Shown one piece after another: positions 7,626-14,826 of a stretch of DNA of 15,929 nucleotides. A model generated the notes under the pieces. The model was not told where the DNA came from. It did no database searches and was given only the letters and a program-made list of their open reading frames with translations. The DNA is from an uncultured Helcococcus sp. (GTDB taxonomy: Bacteria; Bacillota; Clostridia; Tissierellales; Peptoniphilaceae), in NCBI RefSeq assembly GCF_946998255.1, contig NZ_CAMPYN010000028.1:1-15929 (forward strand), written 5' to 3'. A program made the translations under genes and the position numbers. Numbering within the stretch: position 1 is the first letter of the stretch; each line of letters starts with the position of its first letter.

Positions 7626-8561
7626 ATGACTAAAAAGATAGTATTTATGGGGACACCAGAATTTGCTGTTAATTCCCTAGAAGCCTTAAATGAGGATCCA
7701 AATATATCAGTTGAAATGGTGATTACTGGTAAAGACAAGATAAGGGGGAGAAATAAGCTCTTACCAACTAAGGTAAAAGAAAAAGCCTTAGAATTAGGTA
7801 TAAAATCCTATGAACCAGACAATGTCAATTCAAAAGATTCTTTAGAATTAATTAATTCTATAAATCCAGATTTTATTGTTGTAGTAGCCTATGGGCAAAT
7901 GATTGGTGACCAGCTTTTAGAAACTTACAAAGATAGGATTATAAACATTCATTCCTCAATATTACCTAAATATAGGGGAGCAGCTCCTATGCAATGGGCA
8001 ATATTGAATAAAGATAGTGAAACAGGTGTATCTACCATGCTTATTGAAAAATCAATGGATACAGGTGACGTATTAGATATTGCATATATGGACCTTACAC
8101 CTGAAACTTCTATAAATGAAGTCCATGATCAATTATCTTTACTATCAAGACAATTAATAGTTGATACTATAAATAATTATGATGACTTATATGCTAATAG
8201 GACTAAGCAAGACCATAGTCAAGCAAGCTATTCAAAAAAAATTACCAAGGAAATGGGACATATAAAATTTGATGAAAAAGCCGAAGATATTCAAGCTAAA
8301 ATAATGGCATTTTCTTCCTGGCCATCAACTTATGTAGTATATAAAGACGAAAAAGTAAAAATACATAAGATTAACATAATTGATAAGTATACTAACGATG
8401 AGATAGGTAAAATATTTGCTTGTGATGATCAAGCAATATATGTAAATTGTGTAGATAAATGTATTGCTATAAAAGAAATACAATTTCCAGGTAAAAGAAG
8501 GATGTCTATTGAAGACTACTTAAGGGGAAATAGTATAGAAATAGGTATACATTTACAATAG
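7626..8561 (+). CDS. fmt: Methionyl-tRNA formyltransferase
   Basis: Transfers the formyl group of 10-formyl-tetrahydrofolate to Met-tRNAfMet for translation initiation. It has 311 residues. The N-terminal Rossmann-type catalytic domain (about 1-200) starts VFMGTPEFAV and carries NIHSSILPKYRGAAP with catalytic-type Asn107 and His109, plus Asp145 in MDTGD. The C-terminal OB-like domain (about 205-311) contains MAFSSWPSTYV. The tRNA-acceptor-contacting loop reads TGKDKIRGRNKLLPTKVK rather than the more common TQPDxxxGRGKKL type, a modest variation. The ribosome binding site AGGAGG overlaps the def stop codon. Confidence 0.96.
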   Translation: MTKKIVFMGTPEFAVNSLEALNEDPNISVEMVITGKDKIRGRNKLLPTKVKEKALELGIKSYEPDNVNSKDSLELINSINPDFIVVVAYGQMIGDQLLETYKDRIINIHSSILPKYRGAAPMQWAILNKDSETGVSTMLIEKSMDTGDVLDIAYMDLTPETSINEVHDQLSLLSRQLIVDTINNYDDLYANRTKQDHSQASYSKKITKEMGHIKFDEKAEDIQAKIMAFSSWPSTYVVYKDEKVKIHKINIIDKYTNDEIGKIFACDDQAIYVNCVDKCIAIKEIQFPGKRRMSIEDYLRGNSIEIGIHLQ

Positions 8562-8569
8562 GAGGAAAT

Positions 8570-9235
8570 ATGTATTATATATTACTAATGATTATGATGG
8601 GTGTTTCTATGTTAGCATCTGCCAAAGTATCCAGTAACTATGCTAAATATTCCCGAGTTAGATCAAGTTCTGGTTTAACTGGAGAGCAAGCTGCAAGAAA
8701 AATTCTAGAACAAAATGGCATTTATGATGTAGATATACAACCAATAAATGGACACTTAACTGACCATTATGATCCAAGAGACAAAACTATAAGACTTTCA
8801 GAAAATGTTTATGGCTCAGATTCAGTATCTGCTGTATCTATAGCAGCTCACGAGGTAGGCCATGCTATACAAGATAATGAAGGTTATGCATTCTTAAGAT
8901 TTAGGTCAGCTTTAGTACCAGTAGTTAACTTTACGTCAAGGTTTACCTTTATTTTAATTATGTTAGGTTTATTCTTAAATATAGTAAGACTTGTAGACCT
9001 AGGTATTATATTATTCTCAGCTTCAGTACTGTTCCACGTGGTGACCCTTCCTGTTGAATTTGATGCAAGTAATAGGGCCATGAAACATTTGGAAAATTAT
9101 AGTATAATAAGCAGTGAAGAAAAAACAGGGACTAAAAAAGTTTTAGGTGCAGCAGCAATGACATATGTAGCATCTACTTTAGTTTCCGTAATACAGCTAC
9201 TTAGATTTATGTCTATGAGAAATAATAGAAATTAA
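8570..9235 (+). CDS. YugP-family membrane zinc metallopeptidase
   Basis: A 221-residue integral membrane protein of the YugP / putative neutral zinc metallopeptidase family (DUF2268/M-type HExxH). The first 17 residues form a membrane segment. A soluble part carries HEVGH at 94-98 preceded by SIAA. Two adjacent hydrophobic segments (about 119-137 and 143-160) lead to PVEFDAS (161-167), whose Glu163 is the likely third zinc ligand. A last hydrophobic segment spans about 191-211. The substrate is unknown; the family is usually annotated only by homology. It is joined to fmt by AGGAGG with an 8-nt gap. Such genes often sit next to fmt and rsmB in clostridia, whereas B. subtilis has yugP elsewhere. 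The gene ends in tandem stops (TAATAA) just before a terminator hairpin. Confidence 0.88.
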   Translation: MYYILLMIMMGVSMLASAKVSSNYAKYSRVRSSSGLTGEQAARKILEQNGIYDVDIQPINGHLTDHYDPRDKTIRLSENVYGSDSVSAVSIAAHEVGHAIQDNEGYAFLRFRSALVPVVNFTSRFTFILIMLGLFLNIVRLVDLGIILFSASVLFHVVTLPVEFDASNRAMKHLENYSIISSEEKTGTKKVLGAAAMTYVASTLVSVIQLLRFMSMRNNRN

Positions 9236-9240
9236 TAATG

Positions 9241-9270
9241 GACAATATCTTAGCGGATATTGTCTTTTTT
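9241..9270 (+). terminator. Intrinsic terminator or attenuator between yugP-like gene and rsmB
   Basis: A perfect 9-bp inverted repeat, GACAATATC (9241-9249) and GATATTGTC (9256-9264), with a 6-nt loop TTAGCG and six Ts (9265-9270). Only three of nine pairs are G-C, so it may be leaky. It begins 6 nt after the yugP-like stop and ends 15 nt before the proposed rsmB start, leaving no room for a promoter in between. rsmB must therefore depend on read-through or regulated antitermination, or on a promoter inside the protease gene whose transcript would still cross the hairpin. Confidence 0.85.
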
Positions 9271-9275
9271 ATTTT

Positions 9276-9280
9276 GGAGG
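9276..9280 (+). promoter_or_regulatory. Ribosome binding site that places the rsmB start at an AUU codon
   Basis: GGAGG, the only Shine-Dalgarno sequence in this junction, is followed after 5 nt (TTGTT) by ATT AAA GCG in the rsmB frame. No ATG, GTG or TTG in that frame lies at a usable distance downstream. The in-frame TTG at 9274 overlaps the site itself. Confidence 0.7.
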
Positions 9281-9285
9281 TTGTT

Positions 9286-10566
9286 ATTAAAGCGAGAAGA
9301 CAGGCTGTTTATGCCTTGGATAAGATATTAAACCAAGACCAATATTCAACAGAAATAATAAATGACTTAGTTGATAAGGTAGTTGAGATTGACAGGGCCC
9401 TATTTAGAAAACTTGTTTATGGTGTAGTAGAAAATCTTTACTATATTGATTATATGATAGGAAAGCTTTCAAAGATAAAGCTAAATAAATTAGATAAAAA
9501 TGTATTAAATATTTTAAGAATTGCTGTGTATGAATTAGCGTTTTTAGAAAGTAAGCCATACGCTGTTATAAATGAAGCAGTTAATTTATGTAAAAAATTT
9601 AGTTTTAAATCGAAGGGTTTTGTAAATGGAGTTTTAAGAAACCTAGATAGAAACAAAGAAAAAATTATGGAAATAGAGGAAAAGGGAGATAAATACTTAT
9701 CTATAAAATATTCTACCAATATGGATATTATCAAATATTTAAAAGATAACTATTCTAACTATGAGGAAATAGTTGAATCTTTCTCTGACCAAGCAGATTT
9801 CACTATCAGGGTAAATACTTATTTAATAAGTAAGGAAGACTTAAAAACAGAACTTGAAAAACTGGAGTTTAAAATTGCTGAATCAAGCTTAAGCCCAGAT
9901 GCTTTACTGGTAGAAAATCCAAATGGAATAGTTGATACAGAAGAGTTTAATAAAGGATATTTTACTATCCAAGATCAAGCAAGTATTTTAGTGGGAAATG
10001 TAGTTAATCCAAAGGAAAATTCAAAAGTATTGGACCTATGTGCAGCACCAGGTTCAAAATCAACTCACCTGGCTCAAATCATGAAAAATACTGGAGAAGT
10101 TTTAGCTAACGATATATCCACAAGTAAAAATGATAAAATTATAGAAAATTTCCAAAGACTTAAATTAACAAATTACAACTTAAAAAATTATGATGCAAGT
10201 AAGAATGTAGAAGAATTTAAAAATAAATTTGATTATGTACTTGTAGATGCACCTTGCTCTGGTCTAGGAGTTATTAAAAGAAAACCTGAAATTAAATTAT
10301 ACAGGACTTATGAAGATATAAAGAGTATAGCAAGTATTCAAAAAGAAATATTGGATAGGGCTTATTCATATGTAAAAAAAGGTGGAGATATAATATATTC
10401 AACTTGTACAATTGGGAGATTAGAAAATCAAGATATTATAGGTGATTTCATAAATAGATATTCAGATATTAAAATCGTTCCTATTGATGGAAATGATTAT
10501 AAAGAAATATTACCTAATAAAAGTAGTGATGGTTTTTACATGTGCAAAATGACTAAAAAACTATAA
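9286..10566 (+). CDS. rsmB: 16S rRNA (cytosine-967-C5)-methyltransferase RsmB, probable AUU start
   Basis: Methylates C967 (E. coli numbering) of 16S rRNA with S-adenosylmethionine. From the proposed start the protein has 426 residues. An N-terminal NusB-like RNA-binding domain (to about 130, with KGFVNGVLRNL near 110-120) precedes a Rossmann methyltransferase with SAM motif DLCAAPGSK (250-258), DAPCSG with Cys324 (321-326) and STCT with catalytic-type Cys374 (372-375). The end, DGFYMCKM, resembles the family's DGFFxAKL. The upstream in-frame ATG at 9238 would add 16 hydrophobic residues encoded entirely by the terminator hairpin and has no ribosome binding site. Homologues begin only a few residues before the helix seen here as ARRQAVYALDKIL, which fits initiation at ATT 9286. 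The gene identity is firm; the start is inferred. Confidence 0.93.
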   Translation: MKARRQAVYALDKILNQDQYSTEIINDLVDKVVEIDRALFRKLVYGVVENLYYIDYMIGKLSKIKLNKLDKNVLNILRIAVYELAFLESKPYAVINEAVNLCKKFSFKSKGFVNGVLRNLDRNKEKIMEIEEKGDKYLSIKYSTNMDIIKYLKDNYSNYEEIVESFSDQADFTIRVNTYLISKEDLKTELEKLEFKIAESSLSPDALLVENPNGIVDTEEFNKGYFTIQDQASILVGNVVNPKENSKVLDLCAAPGSKSTHLAQIMKNTGEVLANDISTSKNDKIIENFQRLKLTNYNLKNYDASKNVEEFKNKFDYVLVDAPCSGLGVIKRKPEIKLYRTYEDIKSIASIQKEILDRAYSYVKKGGDIIYSTCTIGRLENQDIIGDFINRYSDIKIVPIDGNDYKEILPNKSSDGFYMCKMTKKL

Positions 10567-10578
10567 TTATGCTATAAT
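10549..10578 (+). promoter_or_regulatory. Promoter for the prpC-prkC-rsgA-rpe operon
   Basis: ATGACT (10549-10554), an 18-nt spacer and TATAAT (10573-10578) preceded by TG-C, giving a perfect extended -10. The -35 lies in the last codons of rsmB. The start is predicted near 10585, about 24 nt before the prpC ATG. The octamer AATTATGC occurs at 10565-10572, overlapping the extended -10, and again at 10592-10599 in the leader. Confidence 0.6.
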
Positions 10579-10608
10579 ATTTTATATAAAAAATTATGCG
10601 AGAGTTTT

Positions 10609-11364
10609 ATGGAATATTTTACAATTACCGATAGGGGAAGAGTTAGAAAAAACAATGAAGATAACTACTATAGTCAATCGACAAGGGAGTTTTCTTTATT
10701 CATAATATGTGATGGTATGGGAGGACACAATGCAGGAGAAGTTGCTTCTATGCTTGCTTGCGATATCATATCCACAAATATAGTGAAAAATATTCATGAT
10801 ACCGATCCAGAAGACATGTTTGATCTAATTGCTGAATCAGTAAAGCTTGCGCATAATAAGATTGTGAAAGATTCTTTAGAAGATCAAAGTCGCTCTAGTA
10901 TGGGAACAACCATGGTCTTAAGTTTGATAGTCGATGATACCTTATATTTTGCGAATGTAGGGGACAGTCGATTATATATATATAATGAAAATGGTCTTGT
11001 ACAACTAACTAGAGACCACTCCTTTGTTCAAGAGCTTTTAGATTCAGGAGCGATTACTGAGGAAGAAGCTGCTTTTTATCCTAGAAATCAGATAACAAGC
11101 GCTCTAGGTTCAGTTGACAATTATAAAATTGATATCAAAAAGCAAAAGTTGAAATATGGTGACCTTATTTTAATGGCAAGCGATGGTCTTACAGATATGA
11201 TAGATGATGAAGATATAGAAGATGTATTAGTAAATGGATACAATGTAAGAGAATCATGCGATATATTAAAGTATATGGCTAATTCAACTGGAGGTAAAGA
11301 TAATATAACTATAACAATAGCAAAGTTAATTGAGGAAAATCATGATTGGTATAATATTAAATAA
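10609..11364 (+). CDS. prpC: PP2C-family serine/threonine protein phosphatase (PrpC/Stp)
   Basis: A metal-dependent phosphatase that reverses phosphorylation by the kinase encoded next to it. It has 251 residues and the full bacterial PP2C motif set: NED with Asp18, DGMGGH (35-40), SMGTT (97-101), NVGDSR (116-121), TRDHS (134-138), ASDGLTD with Asp192 (190-196) and GGKDNIT with Asp231 (228-234). These Asp positions coincide with the metal-binding aspartates of the family. No membrane segment is present, so it is cytosolic. The ribosome binding site is weak (GAGAG, 10600-10604). The last 23 nt overlap prkC, which suggests tightly balanced phosphatase and kinase synthesis. Confidence 0.95.
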   Translation: MEYFTITDRGRVRKNNEDNYYSQSTREFSLFIICDGMGGHNAGEVASMLACDIISTNIVKNIHDTDPEDMFDLIAESVKLAHNKIVKDSLEDQSRSSMGTTMVLSLIVDDTLYFANVGDSRLYIYNENGLVQLTRDHSFVQELLDSGAITEEEAAFYPRNQITSALGSVDNYKIDIKKQKLKYGDLILMASDGLTDMIDDEDIEDVLVNGYNVRESCDILKYMANSTGGKDNITITIAKLIEENHDWYNIK

Positions 11365-13297
11365 CAGATATAAAATAAATAAAATAATTGGTAAAGGCGG
11401 AATGGCCATAGTTTATGATGGATATGATACTGTCCTATCAAGAAATGTTGCTATTAAAATTTTGAAGGATACACACTTAGATGAGGATGACAAAAACTTT
11501 ATCAATAGTTTAAGACTAGAAGCTTCTGCATCAGCATCTTTAGCCGATGACAATATAGTTTCTATATATGATGCTGGGACTACTGAACTGGATGGAAATC
11601 CAATTGAATATATAGTCATGGAAAAAATTGACGGTAATAATCTAAAAGATGTCATAAAAAATGAAGCCCCATTAGATTCAGATAGGGTATTGAAATATGG
11701 ACTGCAAATAACAAAAGCCTTACAAACAGCTCATATTGAGGGGATTATCCATAGGGACATCAAACCGGCAAATATTTTATTAACAAAGGATGACAAGGTA
11801 AAGGTCGCAGATTTTGGCATAGCTCATGTTTCAAATGAAGCTACAATTACTTATACATCATCAATATTGGGTACAGTTCATTATATTTCACCAGAGCAAG
11901 CCAAGGGTCAAAATATAGATGCAAGGTCAGATTTATATTCTTTAGGTGTAGTCTTATATGAGCTAGCAACTAGAAGAGTGCCTTTTGATGGAGATAGTCC
12001 AGTAAGTATTGCAGTTATGCATATACAAGAGGAAGCTGAACCAATAGAAGATATCAATCCTGATTTTAATCCTGATTTGATTGCTGTAATCAATAAATTA
12101 ATGGAAAAAAATCCTGAAGACAGATATAAAACAGCAAGCAATCTACTAATAGACTTAAATCAAATAAAAAATGGCAGTAGGCCAGAAAGTTTTGTTTCTA
12201 GCTTAGATAAATCAGAATTAAGAGAAACAAAGAAACAAGATTTTAATTTAGGTAAAAATTTAACCAAAGCTAAATATGAATCAAGGAAAGAAGTAGTTGA
12301 AGATAATAAATTTAATCCTAAAAAAACATTACTAATAGTTGCCTTGACTATTCTTTTATCGGTAGCTGCTATTTTTGGAATAAAAGCACTAATTGATAAT
12401 TATATAAGTAATAGCCAAACTAGTGAAATTGTTACTGTTCCTAGTGTTATAGATTTGCCAGAAGATGAAGCTGTTACAAGACTTGAAGAACTTGGTTTAG
12501 TAGTAAATATTAAAGAAAGAGTTTTTGATAAGAATGTAGCTAAAGGAAATGTTATTTCACAATCATTCCAAGCACAGAGAGAAGTGGATAGAGGAAGTAC
12601 AATAGACCTAGTTATAAGTAAGGGTAAAGAACATATATCTATGCCAAATGTAATGGGATTAAGCAAAGAAAATGCTGAATCTATACTTTCTAAGAATGGA
12701 TTAGAAATTGCAAATATTTTAGAAGAAGAATCTGATGAACCAAAGGGAAGTGTGATTAGACAAAATCCTAAACCTGGAGATGAAGTTGAATTAGCAGCTA
12801 AAATTGATTTAATCATTTCATCTGGACCTAAGCAACCTGAATTAATTACTGTTCCTGATGTTTTAGATAATTATGAACATGAGGCAAATTCAAAACTATT
12901 CGAAGCGGGATTAAAAGTAGGACCTTCTAAAAAAGTATTTAGTAATAAAGCAGAAGATGTTGTTGTAAGCCAGTCTATTAAAGCTGGTGACAAGGTTGCT
13001 GAAGGTACTGAAATTATTTTAGAAATAAGCAAGGGCCCTCAACAAGAGACAACTAATGAAGAAGTTGAAAGCAAAGAAAAGCAATATGTTTTTAACTTAA
13101 GTTTGCCTGTAGATGCACAAGATCCTGTAAATGTTAAAATTGTAAATCAAGTAACCGGTGAAACTGTGTATAACAAAAACTTAAATAAATCTGATGCTGA
13201 TGAGAATGGATTTATAAAAGTTTCAATAGTAGATATAGAAAATTCGACTTACAAAGTTTTATTTAATAATAAAGAGGCAGATATTTCATATGAATAA
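11342..13297 (+). CDS. prkC: PASTA-domain serine/threonine protein kinase (PrkC/Stk)
   Basis: A membrane-anchored Hanks-type kinase that senses peptidoglycan fragments or lipid II and controls growth, wall synthesis and, in B. subtilis, translation GTPases. It has 651 residues from the ATG at 11342. Kinase domain about 10-275: GKGGMAIVY loop (17-25), Lys39, Glu60, HRDIKPANI (137-145), DFG (157-159), activation loop with several Thr (168-178) and SPEQ (183-186). A juxtamembrane linker (to about 325) leads to one membrane helix (about 329-350). Three extracellular PASTA repeats start near 363, 431 and 501, followed by a C-terminal beta-rich domain (about 580-651). A TTG at 11330 in the same frame would add four residues, but it lies in the GAGGA ribosome binding site serving 11342. 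It overlaps rsgA by 8 nt. Confidence 0.96.
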   Translation: MIGIILNNRYKINKIIGKGGMAIVYDGYDTVLSRNVAIKILKDTHLDEDDKNFINSLRLEASASASLADDNIVSIYDAGTTELDGNPIEYIVMEKIDGNNLKDVIKNEAPLDSDRVLKYGLQITKALQTAHIEGIIHRDIKPANILLTKDDKVKVADFGIAHVSNEATITYTSSILGTVHYISPEQAKGQNIDARSDLYSLGVVLYELATRRVPFDGDSPVSIAVMHIQEEAEPIEDINPDFNPDLIAVINKLMEKNPEDRYKTASNLLIDLNQIKNGSRPESFVSSLDKSELRETKKQDFNLGKNLTKAKYESRKEVVEDNKFNPKKTLLIVALTILLSVAAIFGIKALIDNYISNSQTSEIVTVPSVIDLPEDEAVTRLEELGLVVNIKERVFDKNVAKGNVISQSFQAQREVDRGSTIDLVISKGKEHISMPNVMGLSKENAESILSKNGLEIANILEEESDEPKGSVIRQNPKPGDEVELAAKIDLIISSGPKQPELITVPDVLDNYEHEANSKLFEAGLKVGPSKKVFSNKAEDVVVSQSIKAGDKVAEGTEIILEISKGPQQETTNEEVESKEKQYVFNLSLPVDAQDPVNVKIVNQVTGETVYNKNLNKSDADENGFIKVSIVDIENSTYKVLFNNKEADISYE

Positions 13298-14168
13298 AAT
13301 TGGAATAATTATAAAGTCACAAAAAGAATTGTATTTTGTTTCATCCGAAGGAAGAGAATACATGTGTAAGGCCAGGGGAGTATTTAGAGATAAAAATATT
13401 AAACCCCTAGTTGGAGATAAGGTAAAGATACAAGTTTTAGATGATGATAATGCCTATATTGAAGAAGTCTTTGATAGAAAAAACTTTTTAATTAGACCAT
13501 CTATAGCTAATATCGATCAAATACTATTAGTATCAAGTTTAGCTAGTCCAAAGTTAAATTATACAATTCTTGATAAATACTTACTAATGTTAGAGCATTT
13601 TTCAATAGATGTAAAAATAATAATTAATAAGATAGAGTTAGCAAGTGAAGAAGAGATAAATAAATTCAAGGAAATTTATGAAAAAACACCATATGATTTT
13701 TACTTTACATCTGCTGCAGATGGGCAAGGCATACATGAAGTTGAGGATTTATTAAAAAATAAAATTTCAGCCTTTGCTGGACCATCTGGAGTCGGTAAGT
13801 CTAGTTTATTAAATTTGTTTTCAGAAGACTTTAATGCTGAAACTGGCAATATAAGTAGAAAAACTTCAAGGGGTAAACACACTACTAGACATGTAGAATT
13901 ATTCCAGTTAGACTCAAATTCCTTTATATTTGATACACCTGGATTTACAGCTATAGACTTATCCTTTATTGAAGATTATAAAGAAGTGAAAGAATACTTT
14001 AGAGATTTTGAACAATATAAAAATTCATGTAAGTTTTCTGATTGCAGCCATATAAATGAACCTTCATGTGCAGTGAAAAAGGCTGTGGAAGAAAATTTGA
14101 TCAGTAGAAATAGATATGAAAACTATATTTATATAAGCAATGAAATAAAAGACAAAAGGAGATACTAA
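13290..14168 (+). CDS. rsgA: Ribosome small-subunit-dependent GTPase RsgA (CpgA)
   Basis: A circularly permuted GTPase that checks late 30S subunit maturation; in B. subtilis it is a PrkC substrate, consistent with the neighbouring kinase. It has 292 residues. An N-terminal OB fold (to about 70) is followed by permuted G motifs: G4 NKIE at 113-116, G1 GPSGVGKS at 164-171, the switch region with RGKHTTRH (194-201) and G3 DTPGF at 215-219. A C-terminal zinc site follows with Cys247, Cys252, His254 and Cys260. Oddity: G4 ends in Glu rather than the Asp of N/TKxD that reads the guanine base. Its ATG lies inside the prkC end without a well-spaced ribosome binding site, so translation probably depends on coupling. 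Its stop overlaps the rpe start (TAATG). Confidence 0.95.
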   Translation: MNKIGIIIKSQKELYFVSSEGREYMCKARGVFRDKNIKPLVGDKVKIQVLDDDNAYIEEVFDRKNFLIRPSIANIDQILLVSSLASPKLNYTILDKYLLMLEHFSIDVKIIINKIELASEEEINKFKEIYEKTPYDFYFTSAADGQGIHEVEDLLKNKISAFAGPSGVGKSSLLNLFSEDFNAETGNISRKTSRGKHTTRHVELFQLDSNSFIFDTPGFTAIDLSFIEDYKEVKEYFRDFEQYKNSCKFSDCSHINEPSCAVKKAVEENLISRNRYENYIYISNEIKDKRRY

Positions 14169-14824
14169 TGAGAGAATTAGCGCCATCACTTTTAGCAGCA
14201 AACTTTTATAATCTGAAAGATGATATAGAATTATTAAATAAGAGTCAGGTTAAATATCTTCATATAGATATTATGGACGGATCTTATGTACCTAATATCT
14301 CATTTGGTACTGATATAATTAAACAAATTAGAGAAAATACTGATTTGATATTTGACGTCCACCTCATGGTAAATAAACCTGAAAATCAAATTTTAAACTT
14401 AAAATATGCGGGTGCAAATATAGTTACATTCCATCCTGAGACTACCGACCACCCCAATAGGGTAGTTAGTGAAATCAAAAAAAATGGAATGAAAGCAGGG
14501 ATTGTTTTAAATACCCACACCCATGAAAGTGTATTAGAGTATTTAATCCAAGATATTGATTTGATTTTAATAATGACGGTTGTACCTGGTTTTGGTGGCC
14601 AACAATTTATGCCAACTATGCTTGAAAAAATTAAAAGAGTAAGGAAAATGATAGATGATTCAGGGAGAGATATCATCTTAGAAGTAGATGGTGGCATTAA
14701 AATTAATAATGTTGACCAAGTAATTGAAGCCGGTGCAGACTTATATGTATCAGGATCTGGAGTTTTCAACACAGATGGTATAAGTAACAATGTAGATAAA
14801 TTTTATGAAATTTTTGGTAAATAA
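14168..14824 (+). CDS. rpe: Ribulose-phosphate 3-epimerase
   Basis: Interconverts ribulose 5-phosphate and xylulose 5-phosphate in the pentose phosphate pathway. A 218-residue TIM barrel beginning with APSLLAANF. Metal ligands appear intact: His32 and Asp34 in HIDIMDGSYVPN, His65 in DVHLMV, and catalytic-type Asp174 in EVDGGI. The phosphate-binding loop PGFGGQQF (140-147) and GSGVF near 196-200 are present. Small departures: the usual LNPxTP reads LNTHTH (114-119), and the usual MSVNPGF reads MTVVPGF (136-142). AGGAG at 14157-14161 precedes the start. It is the last gene of the prpC operon; thiN, which follows in B. subtilis, is absent. Confidence 0.95.
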   Translation: MRELAPSLLAANFYNLKDDIELLNKSQVKYLHIDIMDGSYVPNISFGTDIIKQIRENTDLIFDVHLMVNKPENQILNLKYAGANIVTFHPETTDHPNRVVSEIKKNGMKAGIVLNTHTHESVLEYLIQDIDLILIMTVVPGFGGQQFMPTMLEKIKRVRKMIDDSGRDIILEVDGGIKINNVDQVIEAGADLYVSGSGVFNTDGISNNVDKFYEIFGK

Positions 14825-14826
14825 AA

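Noticed and set aside
7302..7738. Two minus-strand open frames opposite def and fmt
   Set aside because: Shadows of motif-complete def and fmt; no homologous features.
9238..9285. ATG at 9238 as the rsmB start (16-residue extension)
   Set aside because: The extension is encoded by the terminator stem-loop and its T-tract, has no ribosome binding site, and is not expected from RsmB homologues. It is kept only as a possible regulatory reinitiation site.
11330..11341. TTG at 11330 as the prkC start
   Set aside because: It is immediately followed by the GAGGA ribosome binding site for the ATG at 11342, and would have no site of its own.
12400..12816. 138-codon minus-strand open frame opposite the PASTA repeats of prkC
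   Set aside because: Serine/leucine/isoleucine-rich composition typical of antisense shadow, no recognisable domain, and the opposite strand is clearly coding.
14386..14790. 134-codon minus-strand open frame opposite rpe
   Set aside because: Antisense shadow of a conserved enzyme with no domain signature; the conserved rpe motifs fix the coding strand.
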